DNA of 64,000 nucleotides from NCBI GenBank assembly GCA_963708775.1, contig CAVPTI010000012.1, forward strand, positions 548,144 through 612,143, read 5' to 3'. Position 1 is the first letter of the stretch; each line of letters starts with the position of its first letter. The stretch comes from JAGVSR01 sp963708775. GTDB lineage: Bacteria > Pseudomonadota > Alphaproteobacteria > Rhizobiales > Hyphomicrobiaceae. Under the pieces are notes generated by a model, which saw only the letters and a list, made by a program, of their open reading frames with translations, was not told where the DNA came from and did no database searches. The translations under genes and the position numbers were made by a program. Positions 9,723 through 19,772 of this stretch are shown here, one piece after another.

Positions 9723-10311
9723 ATGAAAAATACTCCGAACGCGATTATTGCATGCGCTGTGCTGGCGGCGGCGATCACACCGGCTCCCGCTGCGCAGGCA
9801 GAGAGCTACATTTTCAACAGCCGAAAAAGCGAAGTTCGATTTACGTATGCCATGGGGGTTCTGACACAGCGCGGCCGGTTCAGTCTGGTGGAGGGTGATC
9901 TGCAGTTCGATGAGCGTGCACCCGAAAAGAGCCGCGTGTTTGCGAAAATCGCAACGGCGAGCATCGAAACCGGTCAGCCCATCGTCGACGACGAATTGAA
10001 GGGTGTTAACTTCTTCAATGCCAAAACGTCTCCGACGGTGACTTTTCGTAGCCGATCCGTGAAGCCGGTCGCACCTGATGCGGCGCTGATCACGGGTGAT
10101 ATCACGGTCAACGGGATCACAAAGCCCGTCACACTGGATGTGAAGGTGACGTCCCACGAGGATCCAGCGCTCAAGTATAGCAAAGGCAGTAAGCAGTTCG
10201 TCGGTAAGACCAAGATCTCGCGAAGTGCCTTCAAGATGGATCTCTTACCCCGACATGGTCGGCGACGAGATCGCGATTGAAATCGACGCGATTGTTCGCC
10301 CAAAGAGGTAG
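9723..10311 (+). CDS. Second YceI family protein, frameshift near the C-terminus
   Basis: Signal peptide (MKNTPNAIIACAVLAAAITPAPAAQA) then a YceI barrel: ESYIFNSRKSEVRFTY, FDERAPEKSRV, LKGVNFFNAKTSPTVTF, ITVNGITKPVTLDV. After SAFKMD (about 10240) the frame breaks; the other frame gives the expected ending SYPDMVGDEIAIEIDAIVRPKR and a TAG at 10309. Start at 9723 is preferred to 9711 because GGAGAGC lies just upstream. Divergent from the b561-YceI pair; diverged enough from the first copy not to be a recent duplicate. Confidence 0.85.
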
Positions 10312-10334
10312 ACGACCCTACAGTTGGATTGGCG

Positions 10335-11967
10335 CTAGAACTTACGGCGCAGTTCGGTTCGGATGCCGAAGTTATCTTCGGCATCCTCAAGGATCTGATA
10401 TGTGGCGTCGGCGCGCAAGAGCCACGCACGGTCGAGTGGGATTTGGTAGCGCACGCCTAGGGCATATTGCGACTTCTTCGCGCCAATTCCGTCGTCTTCG
10501 AACGGTTGGACCATGGCCGCCTCTACGACGATCTGCTGATCGAGATTGAAGAGGTATTGCAAGCCGATTGCTCCTCCCCAGGCATTCGACGCGGTGTCGT
10601 CAAGCTTTGGGTAGCCCGTCAGCGCATCCGTCTCGAAATTTATTCCGACGTTCTTGAGAATGCCGGCACCATTGCCGTCCACCAGAGGGCGGGGGTTGTC
10701 GAAGCCGATGAAGAAGTTTGCATATGGGAGCAGCGTGCTCGGGAGCCCAGTGATCAAGCTGTTCTCCGAGAGGACAGCATAGCCATCCTCGCCATCGTTG
10801 CCGAAGTTCGCAAAGAGGCGCGTGGAGTTTGACACGGTGTTTGCGTAGCGCCGTGTGTATGCGGCGGTGAGGTAATGTTCGAGCAGTCCATCTGCTTCGT
10901 TGGTGCCCTGGATCATGCCGTAGCCTGCCTCGATGTAGCCGCTGAAGGCATCGATGAAGGTGGTCACGCCGTAGAGATTGGCGTTGTCGTTGTCGGGTTT
11001 GCCGTTGGCCCCCAGTACATTGGCGTTGTCGATGTTGTCGAACGCGGCAAAGAATGTGACGTCATAGTTTGCTAGGCCGAGAGCGGCCAGATTTTTTGCC
11101 GGCAAGGTGATGGCGCCGCCGAGAATGGCATCATTGGCCCAGATCCCATTCTGCAGAAACAAGGGGTAGAGGCCGACGACGAAGGGAAGATCAAAGCTTG
11201 CCGGGTTACCGGAAAAGCCGGAGTAGAGGGATCCCACATCGCCTTCGAAGAAGAGGGTTTGAGGCAGTGGATCAAATTCATCGTTGAATTGGCCGTTGCC
11301 ATCGCCGGTTCCGAATTCAAAGCGCGTGAATGCGACGTTGGCTTTTTGCAGCGGCGTGAAGAAGGCGTGGATGCGTTCGGTGCCAGTGATCTTGAGATCA
11401 ACATCGAGGTTCAGGCGGGTTGCAATCTGGCCGATCTCCTTGCCGTTGTTTCTGTTGTAGGCGACGGCCGTGCGCCAATCGCCATAGACGGCCAAACCCG
11501 GGAGCAGCGGATTGAGTTCGCCAAGGACGTTGCTGCTCTCATCGTACATTCCCGACGTATATTGCTCGCGCCCGAGTTCCAGGAGCGGACGGGGCGGCTC
11601 GACGGCGCTTTTTCCGCCATAGATTTCGGCCTGCTCCTCCGCGTCGTAGGTGGTCTCATACGTCGGGCCCTCGCGAAAAGCCTTGTTGACCAACTTATCC
11701 TGCTTGTGGGACGCGGCGTCTGCTTTCGATGTGGTCTCTGCATTTGAGCTCGTCTCGGCATTCGACAGCCTCATCTGTCGGGCCGCCGACATACGTTTTG
11801 GCAACCCATGTCTCGTTCGTTCTGGGCTGTTGTGCGTTGGCCGTTGTCGATGGCTCTGCCGCGGAGACGGACATTCCGATGTATCCGCTGGTCACGATGG
11901 CCGCGACCCCGAGAGCGGTTCTGGCGTAGGCGAGGCTTGCCGCGTTTGCATTCGGGGTCATGCGCAT
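10335..11967 (-). CDS. Outer-membrane beta-barrel protein linked to multihaem cytochromes
   Basis: About 540 residues when the break near 11765 is bridged. The upstream frame supplies a signal peptide beginning MRMTPNANAASLAYAR (start 11967) and the segment ETWVAKTYVGGPTDEAVE. The downstream frame holds a long stretch of alternating polar and hydrophobic strands with many Asn/Asp/Gly turns and ends in Phe (TELRRKF), the usual outer-membrane insertion signal. No close family is recognised. It lies 128 bases downstream of the pentahaem cytochrome gene on the same strand, so a porin-like sheath or an anchoring partner for extracellular electron transfer is a reasonable guess but unproven. Confidence 0.7.
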
Positions 11968-12094
11968 GCTCCAGGTGGTGCGGCGGACCCCATTGGGATC
12001 TCGCCGACGCAGTCGAACGAGTGAGGGAGGCTTCGGACCCGCCTGAGGGGACGCACGAGCGCGTCCCATCCGAAGTTGCTCTGGATGTACGGCC

Positions 12095-13922
12095 TTAGTT
12101 TCTGACGTCGATGTCCACCGAGTAGGCGTGGAAATTCATGATGCGCTCGTTCATGCTCTGCTCCATCGCCTTGGTCGCGCCTACGAAGCGCATGAAGTAA
12201 ATCGGCTCGGCTCGGCTGCGCATGCGAAAGGCCAGTTTGTATTTTCCAGGTTTTTTGATCAGCTCTCCGGGCACCTTGTAGCTCGCAACCTTCTCGGCGA
12301 GCGGGGCGAGGGAATGGTTTTCCATGCGCACGAGCGGCGGGTGGTTGAGGACGGTTGTCGGAATTCCCGGCGGACGCAGATGCGGCAGAGGGTCAATGTC
12401 GAAGTTGACCGGGAGGTACATCTCGCGGTCGGTCCCCTTGACATTGGTGGTCAGGAACTTGGTCTGGAAATTCACGAGCTGCTGATCGGTGGCGATAGTT
12501 CCGGCGGCGACGTCGAGGCTGTGCAGATCGGCCATGTCGCCATTGCTATCGACGTAACCGGACTCCCAAACGTTCTGACCATCGGGATCGACGAGGGCAA
12601 CGTTGACCCAGAGCTGCGGCTGGGCGCCGAGAGAACCGGATGGCAGATTGTGACCCGTGTTCGTGTTCTTGATCCGATAAGAGAAGCCTAGGTCGCCGCC
12701 GATCTGCGGTGTGCCATCAATGAAGGGGCCATCAATCTTGCTCGAGTTCTCCATCACCTGTTTTCTGATGCGGTCGCGCTCGTCGAGCTTGGCAAGGTTT
12801 TCATCGATGATCTGGCGCGCTTCTTCGCGGTCGAGGGCATCGGACCAGCGCTTTGGGGAATGTCACCTTGAGCTTGCCGGCTGCGACCTTGTCCTCGAAC
12901 TTGGTCGTTCCCCAGCCCGCGCGCCAATCGAACTGCAGCCAATCCTCGATGTTGATGTCCTTCGCCTTGATGTTGTGCGGGAAGATGCCCGGGTGCGCGA
13001 TTGAGTAGCCGGGCCCGATGAAGCGATGATTTGCGTGCTTGCGGCCGGGGTTGATTTCCTTGCCGCCTACGATCGCTGACGGCGCTTTGCTATAACCTTC
13101 TGGCTTACCTGGGACCTTGCCCATGTGGCAGTCCTGGCAGGAAACGCCCTCTTTGCGCGCGGGGCTGTCGCGGTATTGATCCCAGACGATCTCGAGCTTG
13201 ATGCCGAGGTTCACGGCGACCTGGTGACAGCTGACGCAGAACTCGGATTTGGTGATCTGGTCGTTGGTGATCATGCCCTTGTGGATCTGGTTGCCGCGCT
13301 CTTTCTCGCTGGTGGCGACCGTGTAGGTGTCCTTCTTGGCGATGACATCCTTGATGACGCTTTGTTCGCCGCTGCCGTAAACGGGATCGAAGATCTTGCC
13401 CGGTTCAATGCGGCGCTCGCCGTTGACTTTGCCGTATTGCTCTTTGACGCGGTGGCAGGTGATGCAGGTGACGCCTTCGCGCGAGATCTGGCTGCGCTCC
13501 CAGAGTGGGGCGTCACGCTTCTCGCCGAGCTGTGTGCCTGCTTGCTGATGGCAGCGGACGCAAAAGGTGCCAACGGTGCCCTGAGTGAGTTCCTGAAATT
13601 TCTGCTCGAACTTGTGAAACATCGGCGAGATGGACGCGTAGGCGTGGTTCGATGACGACCACTCATCGTAGATCTGCTTGTGGCACTCTCCGCATTGGGA
13701 GGCCGTCGGGTAGAGCTCTTCGTCGCTGGCTGCGATCGCCTTTGCAAGCGTGGTGGCGACGTCTTTCTGCGACTGAGGAGACGGAGTGGAATTCGTGATT
13801 TCCGTCGCGGAAGGTGCGGCTTTCTTCTCTGTCTGATTTGCATTCGCCGGCGGAATGAACGCGCATCCCCATGCAGCCAAAAGGACGAGGCTCAGTGCCT
13901 GTATTTTTGCGGCGCGGTTCAT
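12095..13922 (-). CDS. Pentahaem cytochrome c (cytochrome c554-like), one frameshift
   Basis: About 609 residues over both frames. Signal sequence with a possible weak lipobox (AWGC, Cys20). Five CXXCH motifs near residues 77 (CGECH), 121 (CVRCH), 153 (CITCH), 229 (CVSCH) and 262 (CQDCH). The frame breaks near 12845 after KVTFPK, and the second part (haem-free, beta-rich, with GPFIDGTPQIGGDLGF and NTGHNLPSG) continues to VDIDVRN. Such a C-terminal domain after a c554-type haem domain is seen in several multihaem cytochromes (recalled, not checked). Periplasmic or surface electron carrier; upstream of the beta-barrel gene, divergent from the reductase-cytochrome set. Confidence 0.85.
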
Positions 13923-14231
13923 TGCGAAAGCTCTTTTCTGCTGCGATTAATTAAATTTCAGGTGAGCACAACAGGCATTTCTGCGCGTTGTTTTTCGAAA
14001 TGAAGCGACAGGTTTTCATGGAGAACGTGTTCATGATGTGGCGAAATGATTGTCCATTTTCGAGTTCAAAATAGATCAATCCCGATTGCATCAATGTCGA
14101 AACATGCTTGGGCTTTGCTTTGGCGGATATGCTCTGAAATCGGAAAATCATCGGACATTCTCTTGCCATTTTGGTGCCGGTAATCAAAATTCGTCGAACT
14201 TAATGGATGCCCTCAGCGGAAGGACGGCGCG
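13923..14231. promoter_or_regulatory. Divergent intergenic region of the multihaem locus
   Basis: About 309 bases, clearly AT-richer than the surroundings, between the divergent cytochrome and reductase genes. It must carry promoters for both directions. I looked for TTGAT-N4-ATCAA (FNR/FixK) sites and found none matching well. A loose inverted pattern lies around 14070-14103 but is not convincing. No coding frame is supported here. Confidence 0.5.
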
Positions 14232-15314
14232 GTGGCAGAACGCTGCAGGATCACGGTGAACGGCAGAACCTTTGCGGCGCGGCGCGGCGAGGTTCTGCTC
14301 GATGCGGCTTTAGGTGGCGGGGTCGATCTTCCTCACGATTGCCGAGCAGGACATTGCGGCATGTGCTGCGTGCGCGTGGTGTCGGGCGCCGTCAGCGGCG
14401 GTGAGGGAGCGGAGCCCGGCATCGTGCATGCGTGCCAGTGCAGGATCGCGGGCGATGCGGTGGTCGAAAGCGGCGCGGTGGCAGGCGTGCGCACCGTCAG
14501 CGGTGTGCTGGCTTCGTTGCGGCCGCTGTCTGCTGATGTGATGGAAGTCGGCATTCGCACGGATCGCGCGCTGCCGCATCATCCGGGGCAATACGCGCAG
14601 GTCCGCTTCGATGGGTTTCCAAGCCGCCCGTACAGCATCACACTGCCGATGAGCGCTGACGCCGACAGTCGGCTGATGTGGTTTCATATCCGATGCGTGG
14701 CGGACGGGCGTGTGACTTCGGCGATCGGGAAGACGATCCGGCTGGGGCACCGGGTGTCTCTCACGGGGCCATACGGATCTGCGTATTTCAGGCCCAATCT
14801 GCAGAGCCGAAAGGTTCTCGTGGCGACGAATACCGGGTTTGCGCCAATCTGGGCGATTGCCGTTGCGGCGCTGCGGGAAAGTCCGGAGCGGCTGATGATG
14901 GTGATTGCCGGCGGGCGAACGCTGAGCTCGATCTACATGGGTCCGGCACTGGCGCAGCTTGCACGATTTCCGAATGTGCAGATCGTTGCGGCGTGCAGCG
15001 CGGGGCAGGATCCGACTCGGCGCGTCCTGCCAGGACGGCCGACGGATTATCTTCCGCTGCTCTTGCCAAGCGATGTGATCTACGCGTGCGGTGCTCCGGA
15101 GATGGTGGAGGCGGTCAAGGTGATCGCGGCGCGACACGGGGCGGTGTGCCATGCGGATCCGTTCGTGCCGGCGACAGACGCGAAGCCGGTGGCGAACGGC
15201 GGCACTCGTGCGGACGTCCGCGAGGATGCTCCAACCGGGAGGATTGTCTCTTTCCAGTGTCTAGAACGGATCGGGCCATGCTGGCCGGGCTGCTTTTTTC
15301 CGGCGGGGTCGTGA
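14232..15314 (+). CDS. 2Fe-2S ferredoxin / flavin-NAD(P)H oxidoreductase
   Basis: 360 residues. N-terminal plant-type ferredoxin domain with cysteines C37, C42 and C45 (DCRAGHCGMC) and a fourth at C68 or C70; then an FNR-like FAD domain (RPYSITLP, residues about 135) and an NAD(P)-binding domain (TNTGFAPIWAI, residues about 205; CGAPEMVEAV near 283). This is the architecture of phenol-hydroxylase and CDP-glucoseen reductase components. The GTG start at 14232 begins the ferredoxin fold directly. The tail overlaps the next cytochrome gene, so the exact C-terminus may be affected by an indel. Likely role (inference): passing NAD(P)H electrons to the membrane/cytochrome partners encoded downstream. 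Confidence 0.85.
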   Translation: MAERCRITVNGRTFAARRGEVLLDAALGGGVDLPHDCRAGHCGMCCVRVVSGAVSGGEGAEPGIVHACQCRIAGDAVVESGAVAGVRTVSGVLASLRPLSADVMEVGIRTDRALPHHPGQYAQVRFDGFPSRPYSITLPMSADADSRLMWFHIRCVADGRVTSAIGKTIRLGHRVSLTGPYGSAYFRPNLQSRKVLVATNTGFAPIWAIAVAALRESPERLMMVIAGGRTLSSIYMGPALAQLARFPNVQIVAACSAGQDPTRRVLPGRPTDYLPLLLPSDVIYACGAPEMVEAVKVIAARHGAVCHADPFVPATDAKPVANGGTRADVREDAPTGRIVSFQCLERIGPCWPGCFFPAGS

Positions 15315-16288
15315 TGGCAGCGGGATTGGCTATGGGTGCCGCCGGCAGCGCCGATCGAACAAAGATCGTCGGCACGAATGCATGCGCCGAATGTCACAAG
15401 CAGGAGGCCGAGGCATTGAAAGGAACGCACCACTTCAAGACGTTTCGCGAAATGCCGCGCAATACTGCCGCAAACAAGATCGCGCAGGCCATGGGTGTCC
15501 GGCGCGTGAAAGCGGAGAGCGTGTGCCTGAATTGCCATTTTACGGTGCAGGAGAAAGGCGGAACGGCTGAGCCGATCTCGGGCATCTCCTGTGAATCGTG
15601 CCATGGAGCGGGCCAGGACTGGATCAAGGTGCACAGCGGCTACAGCGGCAAGACCGCGGCGACAGAAACGAAACCCGAGGCGGCGTCGCGCTGGAAGTTG
15701 GCGGAGGCCAAAGGAATGATCCGTCCAGGTTCGGTCTACGCGCTGGCGAAGAATTGCTACAGCTGCCACGTGGTGCCGCATGAAGAGCTTGTGAACAAGG
15801 GCGGACATCTGCCCGGCAGCGCGTTCGATCTGGTGGCATGGTCGCAAGGCGAAGTGCGCCACAACACATGGCATTCGAAGGGCAAGGACAACGTCGCGGC
15901 CAGTGCGTCGCGGCGGAGGATGCTCTACCTCGTCGGGCTCGGAGTGGAATTGGAGACGGCCCTTCGCGCGATCGGCAAAGCCAGCGCAAGGAAGATCTAT
16001 GCCTTCGACATGGCGGCGCGAGCGGACCGCGCCCGCAAGCAACTGGCCGCCGCTGCCAAAGCGGTGCCGGGTGTTCCGGAGATCGGGAAGCTTGTCGAGT
16101 ATGGCCACGCCGGCGGCTTGAAACTCAACAACGAAAGCGCGTTGACGGCCGCGGCGGACGGCGTTGCCAAGGTTCTTGTGGCGATCAGCGAAAAGTACGA
16201 CGGCAGCACCATGTCCGGGCTCGATAGCTTCATACCGGCGCCCGACAAGTACAAGGGGCAGGCGCGTGCCGCGGCGGCGGTAAAGTGA
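15278..16288 (+). CDS. Tetrahaem cytochrome c (cytochrome c554-like)
   Basis: About 336 residues from ATG 15278 (a GTG at 15257 is an alternative). Signal peptide MLAGLLFSGGVVMAAGLAMG. Four CXXCH motifs: CAECH, CLNCH, CESCH and CYSCH, all in the first 180 residues, with additional His residues (HHFKTF, HSGY, VVPHEE) that could be distal ligands. The C-terminal half is a helical, alanine-rich domain without haem motifs. The start lies inside the end of the reductase gene, a sign of tight operon coupling. Periplasmic electron carrier; intact frame, unlike its neighbours. Confidence 0.85.
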   Translation: MLAGLLFSGGVVMAAGLAMGAAGSADRTKIVGTNACAECHKQEAEALKGTHHFKTFREMPRNTAANKIAQAMGVRRVKAESVCLNCHFTVQEKGGTAEPISGISCESCHGAGQDWIKVHSGYSGKTAATETKPEAASRWKLAEAKGMIRPGSVYALAKNCYSCHVVPHEELVNKGGHLPGSAFDLVAWSQGEVRHNTWHSKGKDNVAASASRRRMLYLVGLGVELETALRAIGKASARKIYAFDMAARADRARKQLAAAAKAVPGVPEIGKLVEYGHAGGLKLNNESALTAAADGVAKVLVAISEKYDGSTMSGLDSFIPAPDKYKGQARAAAAVK

Positions 16289-16328
16289 ACGATTGCGCCG
16301 CCGGCGTCAGAGTGGCGGTCTGGTTAGG

Positions 16329-17256
16329 ATGCGAGCGAATGCGTCACGCGACGGGGGCTGCTGGTCCGGCCTTTCAAAGCCAAGACGAACTGGAAACGGC
16401 TTTGGCACAGCGGGATTTCTGACACGGGGTCTGCTTCCGTTCGTCGTGATCGCTTGCTCTTTCGAGCCGGCATGTTCTGGTTCACAGCGACTCTATGAAG
16501 GCAGCTTGCGCGATCCGCGCTATCTCGACGGATGGCTGCTCGCGGGCGGCATGGGGCTGCAACTGTTCTTTCACGTCGGGATCAAATCCGGGTTCTCGCC
16601 ACGATCTGTCATGCGCTGGCGCACATTCCATATCTTTCTCGGATATCTGCTCATTGCCGCGTTTGTCTCGCATTGCGATTTTTCCTGGCCGGATACCGCG
16701 TTCGAATGGATGCTGTGGATCGGGTTTTGTGCTCGTGACGTTGAGCGGAGCGGCGAGTGCCTTTTTCGTGTGGTCCATGCGGTCGAAGCTCGTGGCGGAC
16801 AGCAGCCTCAGTTTCGAGCGTATTCCGATCCGACGCGCCGAACTCGAGCGCGATGTGCAAGCCGCGATCATGGCGGAAGATCCCGCGCATACGGCTCTCG
16901 GTCTCCCGCCCCCGCCCTATGATGCGTGGATCGCCGATCTCTATGCCAATCAACTGCGGGAGTTTTTTCAAGGTCCGCGGCATGCCCTGGCGCATCTCAT
17001 CGGTTCGCAACGTCCGCTGAGGCATCTGATCGACGAGATCGACGAGGTCTCTCGCTATGTCGATGCGCGCAATCGCGAGAAGCTCGGCGTCATCAGGGAT
17101 CTCGTAATCGAGAAGGACGGTCTCGACTTTGCACATGTGCATCTGGGTCTCAGCCGGGGCCTCATGCTCCTGCATGTGCCCATCACGTACGCGCTGGTCG
17201 TGCTGACGGTCGCGCATGTGATCATCGTCTATGCCTTCGCTTCGGGTGGCTGGTAA
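16329..17256 (+). CDS. b-type-cytochrome-like integral membrane protein, frameshifted
   Basis: The product is split over at least two frames. Reading DPRYLDGWLLAGGMGLQLFF then SVMRWRTFHIFLGYLL gives two membrane helices with histidines (FFHVG, TFHIF, SHCDF). After a break near 16722 the other frame continues VLVTLSGAASAFFVW, then a soluble domain (residues with PPPYDAWIADLYANQL) and a last helix LLHVPITYALVVLTVAHVII with two more histidines. A further break near 16490 may connect an upstream FRAGMFWFTATL segment, so the start is uncertain. Inferred role: haem b membrane subunit taking electrons from quinol to the cytochromes. The stop overlaps the next start (TAATG). Confidence 0.65.
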
Positions 17257-19581
17257 TGCCGCCGCGCAGACTGATAAAGACGTTCGACCCGGCGCGCGGC
17301 GTGATCGCATCGCTCAGTGGATTCGCGATCGCGACGGTGGCTTGTCTCGCCGCAATCCTTTTCGGTACGGCTGGATCTGAATATCCTCATGCCGGGACCT
17401 CTCGCCAGCGCGCATGGCGGCGTTGAAGCTTGCAGCGCGTGCCATACGAATAGCGGCAAGACGAAACTGAGCTGGCTACATGGGCTCGTTGCCGGAGATC
17501 GCGCCGCGGACAGCAAAGCCTGTCTGACGTGTCACAAGATGCCGGAGACGGCGTTGAACGCGCACGGCGCTCCGGCTGAGGTTTTGAAGGAGAGCACGGT
17601 TCGGCTGACGAAACTTGCGATGGGAAAGCTCGGGCGCAGGGTCGCCAGGGGTGCAAGGGCTCATTTCGCCGATGCACGTCGGGGATACGCGCGGTCCATT
17701 TTGCGGCACGTGCCACCAAGAGCATCAGGGCGCGAGCTTCGACTTGCGGAAGATCACCAACGAGCAGTGCCAGTCATGCCACGTTCTGAAGTTCGACAGC
17801 TTCGAACAAGGCCACCCGGAATTCAGCAATTATCCGTTTGAGACCCGAACGCGCATCGTCTTCGATCATGCCGGTCATTTCGGTAAGCACTACCCAGAAA
17901 CCGCGAAGAAGGAGCCGGATAAGCGTATCCCCGAAACATGTTCGAGCTGTCACGATAGCCGCGGCGATAAGCGGGTCATGGCAGTGGCGCCGTTCGAGAA
18001 GACATGCGCGTCCTGTCATGCCGATCAGATCACGGGTAAACAGCGTGCCAGCGGTCCCAAGGGGATCGCCTTTCTGTCGCTTCCAGGTCTCGATCTCGAA
18101 ACGCTCATCAGAGAAGAAGCTGCCATTGGGGAATGGCCGGACGGGTCAGAAGCGAAGCTGACGCCGTTCATGAAGGTGATGATCAGCCGCAATGACAATG
18201 GCCGCGTTCTTCTGGCGGCGACTCGAAGGGCTCAATCTTCAGGACTTGAGCCAAGCGAGCGATACGCAGATCAAAGCGGTGACGGATATGGTCTGGGAGA
18301 TCAAGCGGCTCCTCAATGGGCTGATCGCGGGAAAGGCGTCCGACATTCTGGCCGACCTCAATATCGTGCAGGGGACAAAGCTGAGTGCGTCGCTCGTGGG
18401 CGATCTCACCGCGAGCATTCCGCGAGATGTTCTGCTCGGCGCGCAGCAACAGTGGTTGCCCAATCTTGGGAGTGAGATCGCCAACGGACCGATGGCCGCC
18501 CGCGATGCGCAGGTCGACAGCAAACGACAGGAGGTTCCCGCACCTGCGCCTGCTGCAGAAATGTCTCCGGACGATAAGCCCGAGAGAGCGTGAAAGCGCC
18601 GATACGGCACCGCGCACAGGTGAGAACAGCAGAGACGAAGGCTGAGCGCGATCCACCAGCCTGCATCATGAGGGTTTTCGGCTCTTGTCTGGTTTCCAAG
18701 GAACAAAGCACAGCTGCAAATGGAGCGCGATGCCACCGCCGAGCTTCGATGAGACAACTGACGCGAAGTCGCGCTTGCTTCCGGCGGATCCGTTCCCGAA
18801 GCCGATGAGGGCGGGTCTCAGCGATCTGCCTCCGCCAAAGCCGGTGGAATTGGCGGCGAACGAGGCTCAATCGGATGAGCTCTTGTTCCCGACAGAGGAC
18901 GAGTTGCGTGAACTGAAGGCGCGCAATGCAAGGTCCGCTCGTGGCCAACCGGCACAGTCCGGTGCACCTGCAGGCGCTGCCGGCTGGCGAAGCAAAGCCG
19001 GTGATCAGCATCGACAGCGGGGTCGATCCGAGAGACTTGGGCGGACATCGGCGGCTGGTATCGGCAGGACCACACGATCTTCTATCGGCCGACGGGCCAC
19101 AAAGATAAGTTCATCTATTCTTGGCTCTTCCTCACCGGTCCGCAGGCGCCCAAAGACGCTGCTGCTCCGGTTGCGGCGGTGTTCAATTCTTTCACGGGCA
19201 AGGATGCGCCGGGATCGTGCACGAAGTGCCATAGTGTCGATGAGGTTCGAGGCAAAGGCCGGATCGTCAATTTTGGACCGCTTGACGGCTGCAAGCAAGG
19301 CGGGCGGTTCACGCGCTTTATTCATGAGCCGCATCTGACCATCAAGGACGATCGCGGATGCTTGACGTGCCACAGTCTTGCGAAGGACCGCACCTATCTG
19401 AAGAGCTATGAGCAGGGCGAGCCCAAAACGTTCACAATCCAACTTTGATCCGGTGAAGCGCGAAGTCTGCCAGACCTGTCACAACAGCAGCAAGGCGCGG
19501 CAGGATTGCCAGAATTGCCACAGCTATCATGTGAATGGCGTTGCAACACCGGCCATGCAAACAAAGTTGCCCGCTCAGTGA
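17256..19581 (+). CDS. Decahaem cytochrome c, broken into many frames
   Basis: About 775 residues if bridged. Start ATG 17256 overlaps the TAA of the previous gene; an N-terminal signal or anchor helix follows (GFAIATVACLAAILFG). Ten CXXCH motifs occur in order: CSACH, CLTCH, CGTCH, CQSCH, CSSCH, CASCH (17.4-18.0 kb), then a haem-free middle of about 400 residues, then CTKCH, CLTCH, CQTCH, CQNCH (19.2-19.5 kb). The frame changes near 17380, 17650, 18215, 18590, 18720, 18940, 19040 and 19435, yet each segment is well conserved in character, so sequencing indels are the simpler reading. End at TGA 19579-19581. Likely terminal carrier of the locus. Confidence 0.75.
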
Positions 19582-19726
19582 GATGACATGCGCGGCTCTG
19601 GCCGTTCGAAGTCGGGCGGTGAGCCGCGCCTTGCTGCCGGCCGACATGCGCAGTCGGCTGATGGCCCGCGCGGGTGGCGCACAAGCTTTCGGTTGCGTAG
19701 TTTGGTCCGCTTTCGGTCGGTTGATG

Positions 19727-19752
19727 GGAACGCAGATGCCGGGCACCTCGTT
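19727..19752 (+). promoter_or_regulatory. EcfG-type stress promoter of ligD
   Basis: GGAAC at 19727-19731, a 17-base spacer, then CGTT at 19749-19752: an exact match to the alphaproteobacterial general stress sigma consensus. The predicted transcript would start near 19759, about 15-25 bases before the ligD start codon. Confidence 0.7.
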
Positions 19753-19772
19753 ACGTCAGTGCAAACAAGTGC

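Noticed and set aside
13125..13655. Plus-strand ORF of 176 residues rich in Leu, Ala and Val
   Set aside because: Antisense to the pentahaem cytochrome; composition results from the GC-rich opposite strand.
14060..14103. Possible FNR/FixK site before the multihaem genes
   Set aside because: No TTGAT-N4-ATCAA spacing; the halves are too degenerate.
14310..16108. Long minus-strand ORFs opposite the reductase and tetrahaem genes
   Set aside because: Arg/His-rich shadows with no domain; the plus strand has clear haem and ferredoxin motifs.
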